From Georhizobium profundi (GTDB lineage Bacteria; Pseudomonadota; Alphaproteobacteria; Rhizobiales; Rhizobiaceae), in the NCBI RefSeq assembly GCF_003952725.1, contig NZ_CP032509.1, positions 744,001 through 808,000 of the forward strand: a stretch of 64,000 bases of DNA. The letters are read 5' to 3'. Shown here piece after piece: positions 16,212-25,283 of the stretch; the stretch's first letter is position 1, and each line of letters opens with the position of its first letter. The position numbers and the translations under genes were made by a program. The notes under the pieces were generated by a model. That model worked only from the letters and a program-made list of their open reading frames with translations, was not told the DNA's origin and made no database searches.

Positions 16212-17207
16212 ATGAGTTTTTCACGGAAGATCGCATCCGCCGTTGCAATGGCATGCCTGCTGGGAATGCAGGTGCCTGCCTCTGCGCAATCGCTCAATCT
16301 CACGCTTGCTGGTGCAAGCCCGGGCGGGCTTTGGACGTTGATGGGCGCTGGTCTCGATTCAGCGTTGAAAAAGGGAGCACCTGGATCTTCCGTCACCTAT
16401 CAAACCACGGGTGGAGGCTTCGCTAATGCCGCCATGGTCAGCCAAGGGCGCGCAGAAATCGGCCTCATTCACGACGCTGAGCTGGCCATAGCGGTTGCGG
16501 GCGGCGAGCCATTCCAGCAGCCGATCGAGAATCTGCGAACTATCGGTTACCTTTATGATTGGGCGCCGATGCAGTTTGTCGTCAACAAGAGCTTCAGCGA
16601 CCGATACGGAATTTCGTCACTTGCCGATCTGGTCGAGAAGGAGGCGCCGGTCCGGATCACGATTAACCGCGCTGGCAATATTACGGGGCAGGTTGCATCT
16701 GCCATGATGGCGGCGGCTGGTGCCGACGACGAAGCAATCGCTTCCTGGGGTGGAAGCGTCGTCCAGGCTGGCTCTTCAGAGCAAAGCGGCTTGCTCCTAA
16801 ACGGACGCGTCGACGTCTACACCAACGGTGTTTTCGTTGGGCACAGCTCGATCCGCGAAATTGAAAACAGCCTGGACATCAAGATCCTCGATATTCCCGA
16901 AGATGTGCGCAGAAGCGTGGCGGAAGAGTTTTCGATCGGCGAATTCACAATTCCTGCGGAAACCTACGAGAACCAGCCTGAAGATATCGAGACTGTGGCA
17001 CTTGGAGCCGTGCTGGTTGCCAGCGAAAACATGTCAGAAGAAGATGCCTATACGCTTACCAAGGCAATTCTCGAAAATGTCGCGGAAATCCAGACCGTGC
17101 ATCCTGCCATGGCTGATCTAACCACGGAACTCCTCGTGCGCGAGACCGCGGTACCATTTCACGATGGGGCACTGCGCGCTTACCGCGAAGCAGGCCTGAT
17201 GCAATGA
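16212..17207 (+). CDS. TAXI family TRAP transporter solute-binding protein (probable phthalate uptake)
   Basis: A 331-residue periplasmic protein with a signal peptide ending at about ASA-QS (residues 1-26). It shows TAXI-family features: LTLAGASPGGLWTLMGAGLDSAL, a YQTTGGGFANAAMVSQGRAEIGL stretch and the LRTIGYLYDWAPMQFVV segment. A GGAG Shine-Dalgarno lies 8 bp before the ATG. Its stop overlaps the fused permease start. It captures a carboxylate for the TRAP permease, and the shared palindrome with the phthalate oxygenase genes suggests the ligand is phthalate. Confidence 0.9.
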   Translation: MSFSRKIASAVAMACLLGMQVPASAQSLNLTLAGASPGGLWTLMGAGLDSALKKGAPGSSVTYQTTGGGFANAAMVSQGRAEIGLIHDAELAIAVAGGEPFQQPIENLRTIGYLYDWAPMQFVVNKSFSDRYGISSLADLVEKEAPVRITINRAGNITGQVASAMMAAAGADDEAIASWGGSVVQAGSSEQSGLLLNGRVDVYTNGVFVGHSSIREIENSLDIKILDIPEDVRRSVAEEFSIGEFTIPAETYENQPEDIETVALGAVLVASENMSEEDAYTLTKAILENVAEIQTVHPAMADLTTELLVRETAVPFHDGALRAYREAGLMQ

Positions 17208-19114
17208 TTGGCCGACTGTTTGACACCGGGAGGCGCCGCCAATTCGACGGCGTCTTCCGGTTCTGGTTGTTTGCGGCCTCAGCGGTGTTTGCCGCTGGGG
17301 TCGTCTATGCAAACATTTTTGCGCTGCCCGATGCGCTGCTTATCGGGATCCTGTTCGTCTGTGGAATCTATTCGCTGCTTTTCTTGGCGGTCGGAGCGTC
17401 GCGGCACTCGCCTGCCATGCCAAGCGCCTTCGACTGGATACTGTCGGCCGCGAGCGTCGCCTGCGGCATCTATTTTTTCATGATCCGCGGTTACCTCGCC
17501 AATCACATTACGCTGCTGAACCCGCTTGGCGCGGACCAACTGTTCTTCGGTGCATTGCTGCTTGGCCTGACGCTTGAAGCGACCCGTCGAACGACTGGAC
17601 CGGGTCTGACGATCGTGGTTCTCATCTTCCTCGCTTACAATCTCTACGGCCATGTCCTGCCGCCGCCTTTTGGGCACGGCTATATCGATTTCGGCTCGTT
17701 CATTGACACGCTCATGTACACAACCGACGGCGTGTTCGGCGTCCCGATCCAGGTCGCGGCGAGCTATGTCTTCCTCTTCGTGATGTTCGGCGCGTTGCTG
17801 TCCAAGGCCGGTGGCGCCGATTTCATGTTCCAGATTGCTGCCGCGCTAACAGGCAAATCGCCCGGTGGCCCGGCCAAGATCGCGGTCGTTTCATCCGGGA
17901 TGTACGGCATGATCTCGGGAAGTCCCACATCTGACGTGGCGACGACCGGTGCGGTGACGATTCCCATCATGAAGCGTTTGGGCTATTCGGCGCGCTTTGC
18001 GGGTGCCGTTGAAGTTGCTGCGTCCACTGGTGGTTCTGCCATGCCACCGGTAATGGGGTCGGCGGCCTTCATCCTCGCTGAATACACCGGCATCGACTAC
18101 AGAGACGTGGTCATTGCCGCGCTTATCCCGGCGCTGCTCTATTATCTTGCGGTTTATCTCCAAGTGCATTTTCGAGCAGTACGCCAGGGCCTGCGGGGCA
18201 TCGACCAAGCCGATCCCATCTTGGAAACGCTGAAGTCGGGCTGGGTCTTCGTTCTGCCGCTCGCCGTAATCGTCTGGGCGTTGCTCGTCGGCTATACACC
18301 GACTTATGTGGCGGTCTACGCAACGGTCGCTCTTGTGATCGCTTCTTTCTTCACCAAGCGTACGCGCATGACCCCGCGCGACGTCATGGAAGGTCTGGGC
18401 GAAACCACGCTGCGCATGCTGCCGGTCGCCGGTGCTTGTGCTGCGGCGGGTCTGGTCATCGGTGGGCTGACGATGACCGGCTTGGCGATGAAAGCGTCAA
18501 ACATTGTCATGCTGGTCGCTGGCTCAGGGACGCTTCCGCTCCTTTTGTTCGGCGCGGCTATCGCCATTCTGCTCGGCATGGGCATGCCTACACCCAGCGC
18601 CTACATCCTTGGTGCAGTGCTGGTGGGGCCAGCGTTTGTCGCAGCAGATATTCCCGTACTGCCAGCCAACATGTTCCTGCTTTACTACGCCGTGCTCTCT
18701 GCACTGACCCCACCCATTGCGGTGGCCGCCTTTGCCGCTGCCGCGATTGCCGACGAGGATGCGCTAAAAATTGCGGTCACGTCGGTAAAGCTTGCAGCAT
18801 TTGGCTTTTTGGTTCCGTTCTTCTTCGTCTGGAACGAGGCACTGCTGTGGCAGGGGCCGGGCCTCAATATCGCGCTCGCTGCACTCGGAGGCGTCGTCGC
18901 AGTTGTGATTCTGGCATTAGCACTGGAAAGCGAAATGCCAAACTGGCTGCGTCTCATATGCTTTGTCGCTTCCGGCGCTGCTATGGCGCCATATCTCGAA
19001 TTGTCGGTCCCCATCATTGTCGGCGCAGGTGTGCTCGGCATCATTTGGTGGCGAAAAGGTACCTTGCCGCTCGTCCGCACTCCGCGAGAAATCGCGGTCC
19101 GGTCCGACAGTTGA
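17204..19114 (+). CDS. TRAP transporter fused permease (DctQ-DctM fusion, TAXI type)
   Basis: A 636-residue inner-membrane protein with many hydrophobic helices. The first about 170 residues correspond to the small Q subunit. The rest is the DctM domain, with ISGSPTSDVATTGAVTIPIMKR and the later GMGMPTPSAYILGAVLVGPA motif that forms the transport core. The start overlaps the TAXI gene by ATGA. It imports the TAXI-bound acid using the sodium gradient, as known for TRAP transporters. Confidence 0.93.
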   Translation: MIGRLFDTGRRRQFDGVFRFWLFAASAVFAAGVVYANIFALPDALLIGILFVCGIYSLLFLAVGASRHSPAMPSAFDWILSAASVACGIYFFMIRGYLANHITLLNPLGADQLFFGALLLGLTLEATRRTTGPGLTIVVLIFLAYNLYGHVLPPPFGHGYIDFGSFIDTLMYTTDGVFGVPIQVAASYVFLFVMFGALLSKAGGADFMFQIAAALTGKSPGGPAKIAVVSSGMYGMISGSPTSDVATTGAVTIPIMKRLGYSARFAGAVEVAASTGGSAMPPVMGSAAFILAEYTGIDYRDVVIAALIPALLYYLAVYLQVHFRAVRQGLRGIDQADPILETLKSGWVFVLPLAVIVWALLVGYTPTYVAVYATVALVIASFFTKRTRMTPRDVMEGLGETTLRMLPVAGACAAAGLVIGGLTMTGLAMKASNIVMLVAGSGTLPLLLFGAAIAILLGMGMPTPSAYILGAVLVGPAFVAADIPVLPANMFLLYYAVLSALTPPIAVAAFAAAAIADEDALKIAVTSVKLAAFGFLVPFFFVWNEALLWQGPGLNIALAALGGVVAVVILALALESEMPNWLRLICFVASGAAMAPYLELSVPIIVGAGVLGIIWWRKGTLPLVRTPREIAVRSDS

Positions 19115-19125
19115 GCAAAACGATC

Positions 19126-19150
19126 CCCGCCGTCGCAACGCGACGGCGGG
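19126..19150 (+). terminator. Hairpin between the TRAP permease and the DMT gene
   Basis: A perfect 11-bp stem (CCCGCCGTCGC/GCGACGGCGGG) with an AAC loop starts 12 bp after the permease stop. The following T content is weak. It could attenuate transcription into the next gene. Confidence 0.55.
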
Positions 19151-19211
19151 AGTTGTTATACCGATTGCACCTGCTCTCCGCCGGGACGAGCCGCAGGAGA
19201 AACAGAGCGTC

Positions 19212-20123
19212 TTGATAATCGGTCCCCTTTTCGCCCTCTTTGGTGCACTGGCCTTCGCACTGGCCAATGTCGCCATCGCCAAGGGCGCGCACGAGGGTGA
19301 GAGAAACAATGGCGCCTTTCTCTCCATCCTCATGACGGCCTGCCTGTCCGGCAGCCTCTGGCTGCTGCTTGGACCGCCTTTGCCCGCAATGACCACCGAA
19401 GTCCTTGCCGGTCTCGGCTTTTTCGCGGCGAGCGGCATGCTCGCGACAGTCGTAGGCAGATTGACGCTTTTCCGCTCGGTTATCCTCGCAGGAGCGATCA
19501 ATGCCGGTCTGTTCCGTCGCCTGATCCCAATATTTGCCACGCTTTTTGCCTTCATCATCCTCGGGGAGACGGTAGGGTGGCTGGCTGGCGCCGGCATGGC
19601 AATCATCCTCGCCAGCCTTCTAGGGGTCACGTCGGCGCGGGATGATGCGCGGAGAAGCGGACAGACAGCCAAGCGGAGATTGAGCGAGCTTGGTCGCGGC
19701 AGGATGTTCGGCGCTTTATCGGCTGCGTCCTATGGCGCCTCTTATAGTGCGCGCAAGCTCGGTATGTCGGCCGTTCCGGATCCGATATTGGGCACCTTTA
19801 TCGGCGCTCTGACGGGCATCATCTGGTACGCAGGCGGCAGCCTTGCTAGCCGCAACTACAGAAAGGTTGTGGCAACGTCGTTCAACGGTATGGAGAGGTG
19901 GCAGTTTGTTGCTGCATTGTCGATGTCGTTCGGGCAGATGGCGCAGTTCTTCGCGCTTCTCCACACCGATGTTGCCGTCGTCGCGATCATCGGATCGCTC
20001 GAGGTGTTTCTGGGCATCTATCTTGCAGCCTACGTCTTTCGGACGGAGGCGCCGCCAGACCGTAATATTGTCGTCGCTTCGTTCGTCGCGACGATCGGCG
20101 TTGTTCTCGTCGCTTTGCCGTGA
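19212..20123 (+). CDS. EamA/DMT family transporter
   Basis: About 303 residues with ten predicted membrane helices in two EamA repeats (for example LFALFGALAFALANVAIAKG and the FGQMAQFFALL helix of the second repeat). No ATG fits the first helix. The TTG at 19212 with AGGAGA 11 bp upstream is the best start; the longer frame upstream overlaps the permease gene. Known DMT proteins move small metabolites or drugs. Its place after the TRAP operon suggests export or uptake of an aromatic acid or intermediate. Confidence 0.8.
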   Translation: MIIGPLFALFGALAFALANVAIAKGAHEGERNNGAFLSILMTACLSGSLWLLLGPPLPAMTTEVLAGLGFFAASGMLATVVGRLTLFRSVILAGAINAGLFRRLIPIFATLFAFIILGETVGWLAGAGMAIILASLLGVTSARDDARRSGQTAKRRLSELGRGRMFGALSAASYGASYSARKLGMSAVPDPILGTFIGALTGIIWYAGGSLASRNYRKVVATSFNGMERWQFVAALSMSFGQMAQFFALLHTDVAVVAIIGSLEVFLGIYLAAYVFRTEAPPDRNIVVASFVATIGVVLVALP

Positions 20124-20132
20124 ACCCTCGGC

Positions 20133-20597
20133 TTACCGCTCGGTTTTCGCGGAAAGATTCAGTTGCACCTTCGCGAGCAATTCCAGCATGGCCTCCTTGT
20201 CGCTTCGCGTGAGCGTGGAGGCGGCATCCTCGACGACTTCGCGCGCCAGAGGTAACAGCTTCTCTTGAAGCGCACGCCCTTCCTCCGTCAAAAAGACGTT
20301 GATCTTGCGACCGTCGTCGGCGTTTCGCTCGCGGCGGATGAAGCCGCTGCGCTCCATCGACCGAAGAGCCGTCAACGTTGTAGGTTCCATTGTTCCAACG
20401 CGCTGTGAAAGCTCGCGCTGGGTCAATCCGTCCTCTTCCCAAAGCACACGCAGGAAATACCACATGCCGAGAGAGACGCCGAATGGCTCAATTTTGCCTT
20501 GCAGATAGCGCTGGAAAAGTCGGTGGGTTGCCCGGATCTGATAACCAAGGCTCGTTTCTAACGGCAGCACGGTTCCAGTCGATCGGCTTTTGGTCAT
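20133..20597 (-). CDS. MarR family transcriptional regulator (probable phthalate regulon regulator)
   Basis: A 154-residue regulator starting MTKSRSTG at 20597. The winged helix is visible as LTQRELSQRVGTMEPTTLTALRSMERSGFIRRERNADDGRKI split over helix 3, recognition helix and wing (DDGRK). Flanking helices would form the dimer interface. MarR proteins usually bind short palindromes and let go on binding aromatic acids. The three palindromes at 16138, 23004 and 23066 are candidate sites. It is convergent to the first DMT gene and follows the second DMT gene on the same strand. Confidence 0.88.
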   Translation of the reverse strand: MTKSRSTGTVLPLETSLGYQIRATHRLFQRYLQGKIEPFGVSLGMWYFLRVLWEEDGLTQRELSQRVGTMEPTTLTALRSMERSGFIRRERNADDGRKINVFLTEEGRALQEKLLPLAREVVEDAASTLTRSDKEAMLELLAKVQLNLSAKTER

Positions 20598-20686
20598 GCT
20601 GCAAATCCTCGATCTTCCCTGGCACCTGCACACGCGCAGCAATACCCGCTGGCCGACGAATATCAAGTCGCGGGTCAGCGCGTCGT

Positions 20687-21634
20687 TTACCTTTGTGCCG
20701 CTGGTCGCGTGACGAGTGCAATTCCAATGAAAATCAGCAGCATGCCGACAAGGTGATAAGACCGGAATGTCTCATCAAGCACGAGTACTGCGAGGACAGT
20801 GGAGAATATCGGCATCAGGTACATGAAAAGACCCGTCTTGCCCGGACCGAGCGCAGCGACCGCACGGTTCCAGAAATTGTAGGCAAGAAGCGATGGAAAG
20901 ATCGCGAGATATATAAGGGCCGAGATGTTTGCTCCGTTGGCAACGAAAGTTCCGCGCTGGCTCACTTCCCAGATCATGAACGGCAAGTGAATGACGACGC
21001 CAAAGGCAATGGTCACAGTCAGGAACACGCTCGTCGGCAGCGCGGTTTTGCGCCAGCGGATCAGCACCGTATAGAGTACCCAAAAGGTCAGACCAGCGAG
21101 TACAAGAATGTCGCCGACATTGATAACCAGGTCCGCGAGATTCGCGATCTGCCCGCGCAGTAAGATGAAGAGCGCTCCGAAAGCACAGCCCGCTACGCCG
21201 ACTATTTGACGTGGTGTCAGCCGGTCGCCAATGAAGATCAGCGCCAGCAAGAACGTCACCACCGGCATCAGCGAATTGATCAGCGCCGCATTGACGACGG
21301 TAGTGTATTGAAGTGCCACGTAAATGAAGCAGTTGAACGCTGCGATTCCTATGCCGCCAAGGAGAAAGAGGAAGCCAAGTTCCTGTCTGATCATCGGGCG
21401 CGATGCGATCACCGCGCGCAGCGAGAATGGAAGAATGATCACGAGGGCCAGCAGCCAGCGCCAGAATGACATCTGAAAGGGCGGAATTTCCTCGTGAAAC
21501 AGACGTGCAACGAGGAAATTTCCCGCCCAGAAGAGCGGTGGAAGGACGGCGAAGACATAGATTGCGGTTCGTGGTTGGTTTGAGGGCGCGACCGCCATGC
21601 GCATCACCGTCACTTTCGAAGGGATTTCGGCCAA
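20687..21634 (-). CDS. EamA/DMT family transporter
   Basis: A 315-residue membrane protein with two EamA repeats. The first repeat has LPPLFWAGNFLVARLF and the FIYVALQYTTVVNAALINSLMPVVTFLLA core; the second has PSLLAYNFWNRAVAALGPGKTGLFMYLMPIF. This is a typical ten-helix drug/metabolite transporter. It lies 89 bp upstream of the MarR gene on the same strand and downstream of the Rieske oxygenase, so it may be in the same regulon. Confidence 0.88.
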   Translation of the reverse strand: MAEIPSKVTVMRMAVAPSNQPRTAIYVFAVLPPLFWAGNFLVARLFHEEIPPFQMSFWRWLLALVIILPFSLRAVIASRPMIRQELGFLFLLGGIGIAAFNCFIYVALQYTTVVNAALINSLMPVVTFLLALIFIGDRLTPRQIVGVAGCAFGALFILLRGQIANLADLVINVGDILVLAGLTFWVLYTVLIRWRKTALPTSVFLTVTIAFGVVIHLPFMIWEVSQRGTFVANGANISALIYLAIFPSLLAYNFWNRAVAALGPGKTGLFMYLMPIFSTVLAVLVLDETFRSYHLVGMLLIFIGIALVTRPAAQR

Positions 21635-21649
21635 TCGGCTTGAGCAGAA

Positions 21650-21684
21650 GATGAATGATCCCGCTCAAGAGGGGATCATTCATC
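21650..21684 (-). terminator. Hairpin downstream of the Rieske oxygenase gene
   Basis: A perfect 13-bp stem (GATGAATGATCCC/GGGATCATTCATC) with a 9-nt loop lies 20 bp after the oxygenase stop and 16 bp before the DMT start. The T-run on the minus strand is short. It probably ends or attenuates the oxygenase transcript. Confidence 0.6.
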
Positions 21685-21703
21685 CCAATCCTTGTTTGGT
21701 TTG

Positions 21704-22987
21704 CTATTCAGCCGCTTCGCGGCTTTCCGAGGTGTCAACCAGCGTCCGCCAATCGACGGTTTTCGGGTAGACGCCTTCGCGCGATGCGATGCGGGCATGG
21801 GGCGTACGCGGCTGTTGGGTGCCGATCGCTTCGCCGCCCTCTGCGACCTTGCGGGCCGCGTCCACCATGAGGCGCCGGAATTCAACGATCGCGAGATCGG
21901 AAGCACCGAGAATGTCATCGGTCCGATTGACGATCTTGCCCATCGACACCCACATGATGATGTCCTGATTCGGGATGCCCGGCACACCGGTAAAGCTACC
22001 TTGCTTCATGGCTTCACGGTCCTGCAGGAAATTGTTTTCCAGGGTCCGCCGCGATCTCCACTTGTCGTCCAGGTCGATGCCAGGTTGAGCGTGGTTGAAC
22101 CGTCGCCATTCCTCCGTCGACGGACACTTTTGACCACCCCAAGCGACAAAGTGAAACGCTGTCGTTTCGTCGTCGATCGGAACGATGACGCTTGCGACGT
22201 TGTAGTTGTTGTTCGGTGGAATCAGCGACATGTAAGGCGCGATGAATTCGGTGATGCGCAGGTAGTTGTGTGTGGCAGCATTCTTGATCGGCTTGCGGAT
22301 CGCGGCATAGTGAAAGCCGTAGCTCGTCGTCTGTGTCTGCATGCGCGGCGACTTATCGGTGGAAGGCCGATACCACGCCTGCTCGTCGGCGGAAGCGCCT
22401 TCAACGCGGGCTGGTTTCATGTCGGAAGAATGCAGCGACGACGAATGAGCGCTGTCGATCTGGCCCTCGTGGATTTGCGCCCAGTTGCAGGGAATGCGTA
22501 TCTTGACGATCGCAACCTGCGTGTCTTCCGTAGGCGCGAAAGCAGGCGGGTCGAATTCCGGGACCTTTCCCTCTTCGCCGAGCCAGGCCCAGACAAAGCC
22601 TCCCCATTCCTTCACTGGATAGGAGCGATGCTTGACCTTGTTCAGCAGCGGACTTCCTTCAGGTTCGGAAGACATGGCGACCACGTTGCCGTCCACGTCC
22701 ATTTTCCACCCGTGATAAAGACAACGCAGTCCGCACTCCTCGTTGCGACCGAAAACCAGCGAGGCCCTTCGATGCGGGCACAACTCGTCAAGCAGGCCAA
22801 GGCGTCCGTCGGTATCGCGGAATGCCACATAGCGCTCGCCGAGGACCTCAACGAGGAGTGGCGTACCATCGCGCTCCTCCACCTCTTCAACCAAGCAGAC
22901 CGGTGTCCAATGTTGGCGCATCAACCTGCCCATGGGTGCATCACCGGTTACCCGGGTCAGCAGTTCGTTTTCCTCATGCGTAAGCAT
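21704..22987 (-). CDS. Phthalate 4,5-dioxygenase oxygenase subunit (Rieske)
   Basis: A 427-residue ring-hydroxylating oxygenase alpha subunit. The Rieske cluster ligands are Cys70-x-His72 (CPHRRAS) and Cys89-x2-His92 (CLYHGW). The mononuclear iron ligands are in QIDSAHSSSLHS (Asp178 bridging, His181, His186). The N terminus (THEENELLTRVTGDAPMG) and length are those of phthalate dioxygenase-type, alpha-only oxygenases. It would add O2 to phthalate to give cis-4,5-dihydro-4,5-dihydroxyphthalate. It is divergent from the genes for its reductase, the diol dehydrogenase and the decarboxylase, which fixes the pathway well. Confidence 0.9.
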   Translation of the reverse strand: MLTHEENELLTRVTGDAPMGRLMRQHWTPVCLVEEVEERDGTPLLVEVLGERYVAFRDTDGRLGLLDELCPHRRASLVFGRNEECGLRCLYHGWKMDVDGNVVAMSSEPEGSPLLNKVKHRSYPVKEWGGFVWAWLGEEGKVPEFDPPAFAPTEDTQVAIVKIRIPCNWAQIHEGQIDSAHSSSLHSSDMKPARVEGASADEQAWYRPSTDKSPRMQTQTTSYGFHYAAIRKPIKNAATHNYLRITEFIAPYMSLIPPNNNYNVASVIVPIDDETTAFHFVAWGGQKCPSTEEWRRFNHAQPGIDLDDKWRSRRTLENNFLQDREAMKQGSFTGVPGIPNQDIIMWVSMGKIVNRTDDILGASDLAIVEFRRLMVDAARKVAEGGEAIGTQQPRTPHARIASREGVYPKTVDWRTLVDTSESREAAE

Positions 22988-23003
22988 CAGATGGCTCCAT
23001 GAA

Positions 23004-23019
23004 TTAGTTTGCTAACTGA
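23004..23019. promoter_or_regulatory. Candidate MarR operator TTAGTTTGCTAACTGA, oxygenase side
   Basis: 17 bp upstream of the oxygenase ATG. It matches the reverse complement of the TAXI-operon site at 16138 in 14 of 16 positions, and contains TTAG-N4-CTAA. Confidence 0.6.
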
Positions 23020-23051
23020 ACATATCGTGCGCCACTATCAGCGTCCAGACG

Positions 23052-23081
23052 TTGACACCATATAATTAGGTTACTAAGTAA
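23052..23081 (+). promoter_or_regulatory. Candidate promoter with overlapping MarR-type site for the reductase operon
   Basis: TTGACA at 23052-23057 and TAAGTA at 23075-23080 are separated by 17 bp. A second TTAG-N4-CTAA site, TTAGGTTACTAAGTAA at 23066-23081, covers the -10 element. Its centre is 62 bp from the centre of the other site. Binding there would block RNA polymerase, consistent with repression. Confidence 0.5.
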
Positions 23082-23140
23082 ATCGCCCCTGGGCGAGGGA
23101 AACCGCGTCCTGAGAAAAGCCTGAGGAAAAGGGCCGCGCC

Positions 23141-24091
23141 ATGGAACAGAGCGAACAGAAACTATCCGTGAAGGTCGTCGATCGACGGGATTTGACGGCC
23201 ACGATCACCGAATTCACTCTCCAACACGCGGATGGTGAAGCTCTGCCGTCGTTTGGAGCAGGAGCGCACGTAACAGTCGAAACGCCCGCTGGGGCGATGC
23301 GGCGGTATTCGCTGCTTGGTTCAGGGTCGTCGCCGGACTGTTATCGAATTGCAGTGAAGAGGGAGCCGCAATCACGTGGCGGATCTCACTCGATGCACGA
23401 AGATGCCCAGATAGGCACCGCCCTTACCATCGGATCGCCGGAGAACGATTTCCCGCTCAAAGAAGCGCCGAGCTATCTGCTGATTGCTGGAGGCATAGGC
23501 GTCACTCCGATCTATGCGATGGCGACGGAGCTTGCGGAGAAGGGCAAGGACTTCCAGATCATCTATTGCACGCGAAGTGCCGACGAGACCGCCTATCTCG
23601 AAGAGATGCGCTCAGCTTTCGGCAATCGCCTCCAAATCCATCATGACGACGGCGATCCGGAGAAGATTTACGATTTCTGGGATCATTTCGAGGAGGCCCG
23701 CAACATGCATGTCTATTGCTGCGGGCCCCAGCCCCTCATGGAAGAGATCAAGGCTATCTCCGGCCACTGGCCTGAAGGGCGGGTGAACTTCGAGGACTTC
23801 AAGCCGGTCGAGATTGTACGCGCCGACGATCTGCCATTTGAGGTCGAACTGGCCAAAAGCGGCAAGACGGTCCGGGTGCCTGCGGATCGGTCGATCCTTG
23901 AAGCCGTGCGCGACGCCGGCATCCCGACCGTCAGCTCCTGCGAAAGTGGAACGTGCGGCACTTGCAAATGCGGGTTAGTCGCCGGCGATCCCGATCATCG
24001 CGACATGGTTCTGATGGATGACGAAAAGGATGATTTCATCATGATCTGCGTGTCGCGGGCCAAAGACGGGAATCTCGTTCTTGACCTCTGA
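23141..24091 (+). CDS. Phthalate dioxygenase reductase (PDR/VanB family)
   Basis: A 316-residue FMN and 2Fe-2S reductase. The flavin domain is N-terminal (RRYSLLGSG binds FMN), followed by a pyridine-nucleotide domain (LIAGGIGVTPIYAMA, VYCCGPQPLMEEI). The C-terminal plant-type ferredoxin is visible as SSCESGTCGTCKCGL with a distal MICVSRA cysteine. It passes electrons from NADH to the divergent Rieske oxygenase. The 3' end overlaps the dehydrogenase gene by 11 bp. Confidence 0.92.
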   Translation: MEQSEQKLSVKVVDRRDLTATITEFTLQHADGEALPSFGAGAHVTVETPAGAMRRYSLLGSGSSPDCYRIAVKREPQSRGGSHSMHEDAQIGTALTIGSPENDFPLKEAPSYLLIAGGIGVTPIYAMATELAEKGKDFQIIYCTRSADETAYLEEMRSAFGNRLQIHHDDGDPEKIYDFWDHFEEARNMHVYCCGPQPLMEEIKAISGHWPEGRVNFEDFKPVEIVRADDLPFEVELAKSGKTVRVPADRSILEAVRDAGIPTVSSCESGTCGTCKCGLVAGDPDHRDMVLMDDEKDDFIMICVSRAKDGNLVLDL

Positions 24092-25283
24092 TCCGATCCG
24101 CCTCGGTGTCGTCGGGCTCGGCCGCGCTTTCATGCTCATGCTGCCGACGTTTCGCGCTGACCCGCGTGTTGCCCTAGTTGCGGCGGCAGCGCCGCGCGCC
24201 GCGTCGCGGAAAGCCTTCGAGAAGGAGTTCGGCGGCTACACCTATGAAACGATCGAAGATCTATGCGCCGACACCAGCGTGGAAGCGATCTACGTGGCAA
24301 CGCCGCACCAGATGCATCGTGATCACGTCGTCGCTGCCGCTCGCGCCGGCAAACATATCTTGGTCGACAAGCCGCTCGCCATTTCCCTCGATGATGGTAC
24401 GGCGATGGTGAAGGCGTGCCGTGACGCCGGTGTTCATCTCATCGTGGGGCCAAGCCACAGTTTCGATGGCCCCGTCGTTCAGGCCAAGTGCTTGATAGAT
24501 GAAGGCGCAATCGGCGCGGTGCACATGATCAATACATGGAACTTCACCGATTTCCTCTACCGTCCTCGACGCCTGGAAGAACTCGATACGAAGCAGGGCG
24601 GAGGCGTCGTGTTTTCGCAGGGCGCTCATCAGATCGATATCGTTCGGCTTCTAGCTGGGGGACGTGGAAGAAACGTCACGGCCATGACAGGACAATGGGA
24701 TCCTCGACGGCCGACCGAGGGAGCCTATGCAGCGCTGATGTCATTCGAAAGCGGCGCCTTCGCCGCGTTCACCTATTCCGGTTATGCGCATTTCGACAGC
24801 GACGAATGGATGGAATGGATCGGCGAGTTGGGTCATCTCAAAGATCCCGCCCAATATGGTGGCGCCAGACGAGCGCTCGCGACCATCGCTTCCGCACGGG
24901 AAGAGGCAGCGCTCAAGACGGCGCGGACATTTGGAGCCGGTGCCGAGCCGTCCATGCCGGATCACCATGAGCATTTCGGCCCCATTATCGTAAGCGGGGA
25001 CCGCGGGGACCTGCGCCTGACGCCACAGGGTGTTCATGTCTATGGCGACGAGGCACGCACTTTTCATCCGGCCGCGCCCGTAGACGTACCGCGCTCCGAA
25101 GTTGCCAAGGCGTTGTTCGACGCCGTTCGCTGTGGCCGTTCACCGGCTCAAACCGGCGCCTGGGGGCTCGCCAGCCTGGAGGTATGCCACGCCATTCTGC
25201 AATCGGCGGAGACCGGGCTGCCGGTCAACTTGCGCCACCAAGTTTCAGTTACAGGGGAAGAGGGACCAGATGACCGATCTTAA
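24081..25283 (+). CDS. Gfo/Idh/MocA oxidoreductase, probable cis-4,5-dihydrodihydroxyphthalate dehydrogenase
   Basis: A 400-residue NAD(P)-dependent enzyme. The Rossmann motif is VVGLGRAF at the N terminus. The family EKP-like triad appears as VDKPLAI, and the C-terminal domain has the substrate histidine region GGGVVFSQGAHQIDIVR. In Gram-negative phthalate pathways the diol is rearomatised to 4,5-dihydroxyphthalate by an enzyme of this family (Pht4 type). Its position between the reductase and the decarboxylase supports this role. It overlaps both neighbours. Confidence 0.85.
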   Translation: MTSDPIRLGVVGLGRAFMLMLPTFRADPRVALVAAAAPRAASRKAFEKEFGGYTYETIEDLCADTSVEAIYVATPHQMHRDHVVAAARAGKHILVDKPLAISLDDGTAMVKACRDAGVHLIVGPSHSFDGPVVQAKCLIDEGAIGAVHMINTWNFTDFLYRPRRLEELDTKQGGGVVFSQGAHQIDIVRLLAGGRGRNVTAMTGQWDPRRPTEGAYAALMSFESGAFAAFTYSGYAHFDSDEWMEWIGELGHLKDPAQYGGARRALATIASAREEAALKTARTFGAGAEPSMPDHHEHFGPIIVSGDRGDLRLTPQGVHVYGDEARTFHPAAPVDVPRSEVAKALFDAVRCGRSPAQTGAWGLASLEVCHAILQSAETGLPVNLRHQVSVTGEEGPDDRS

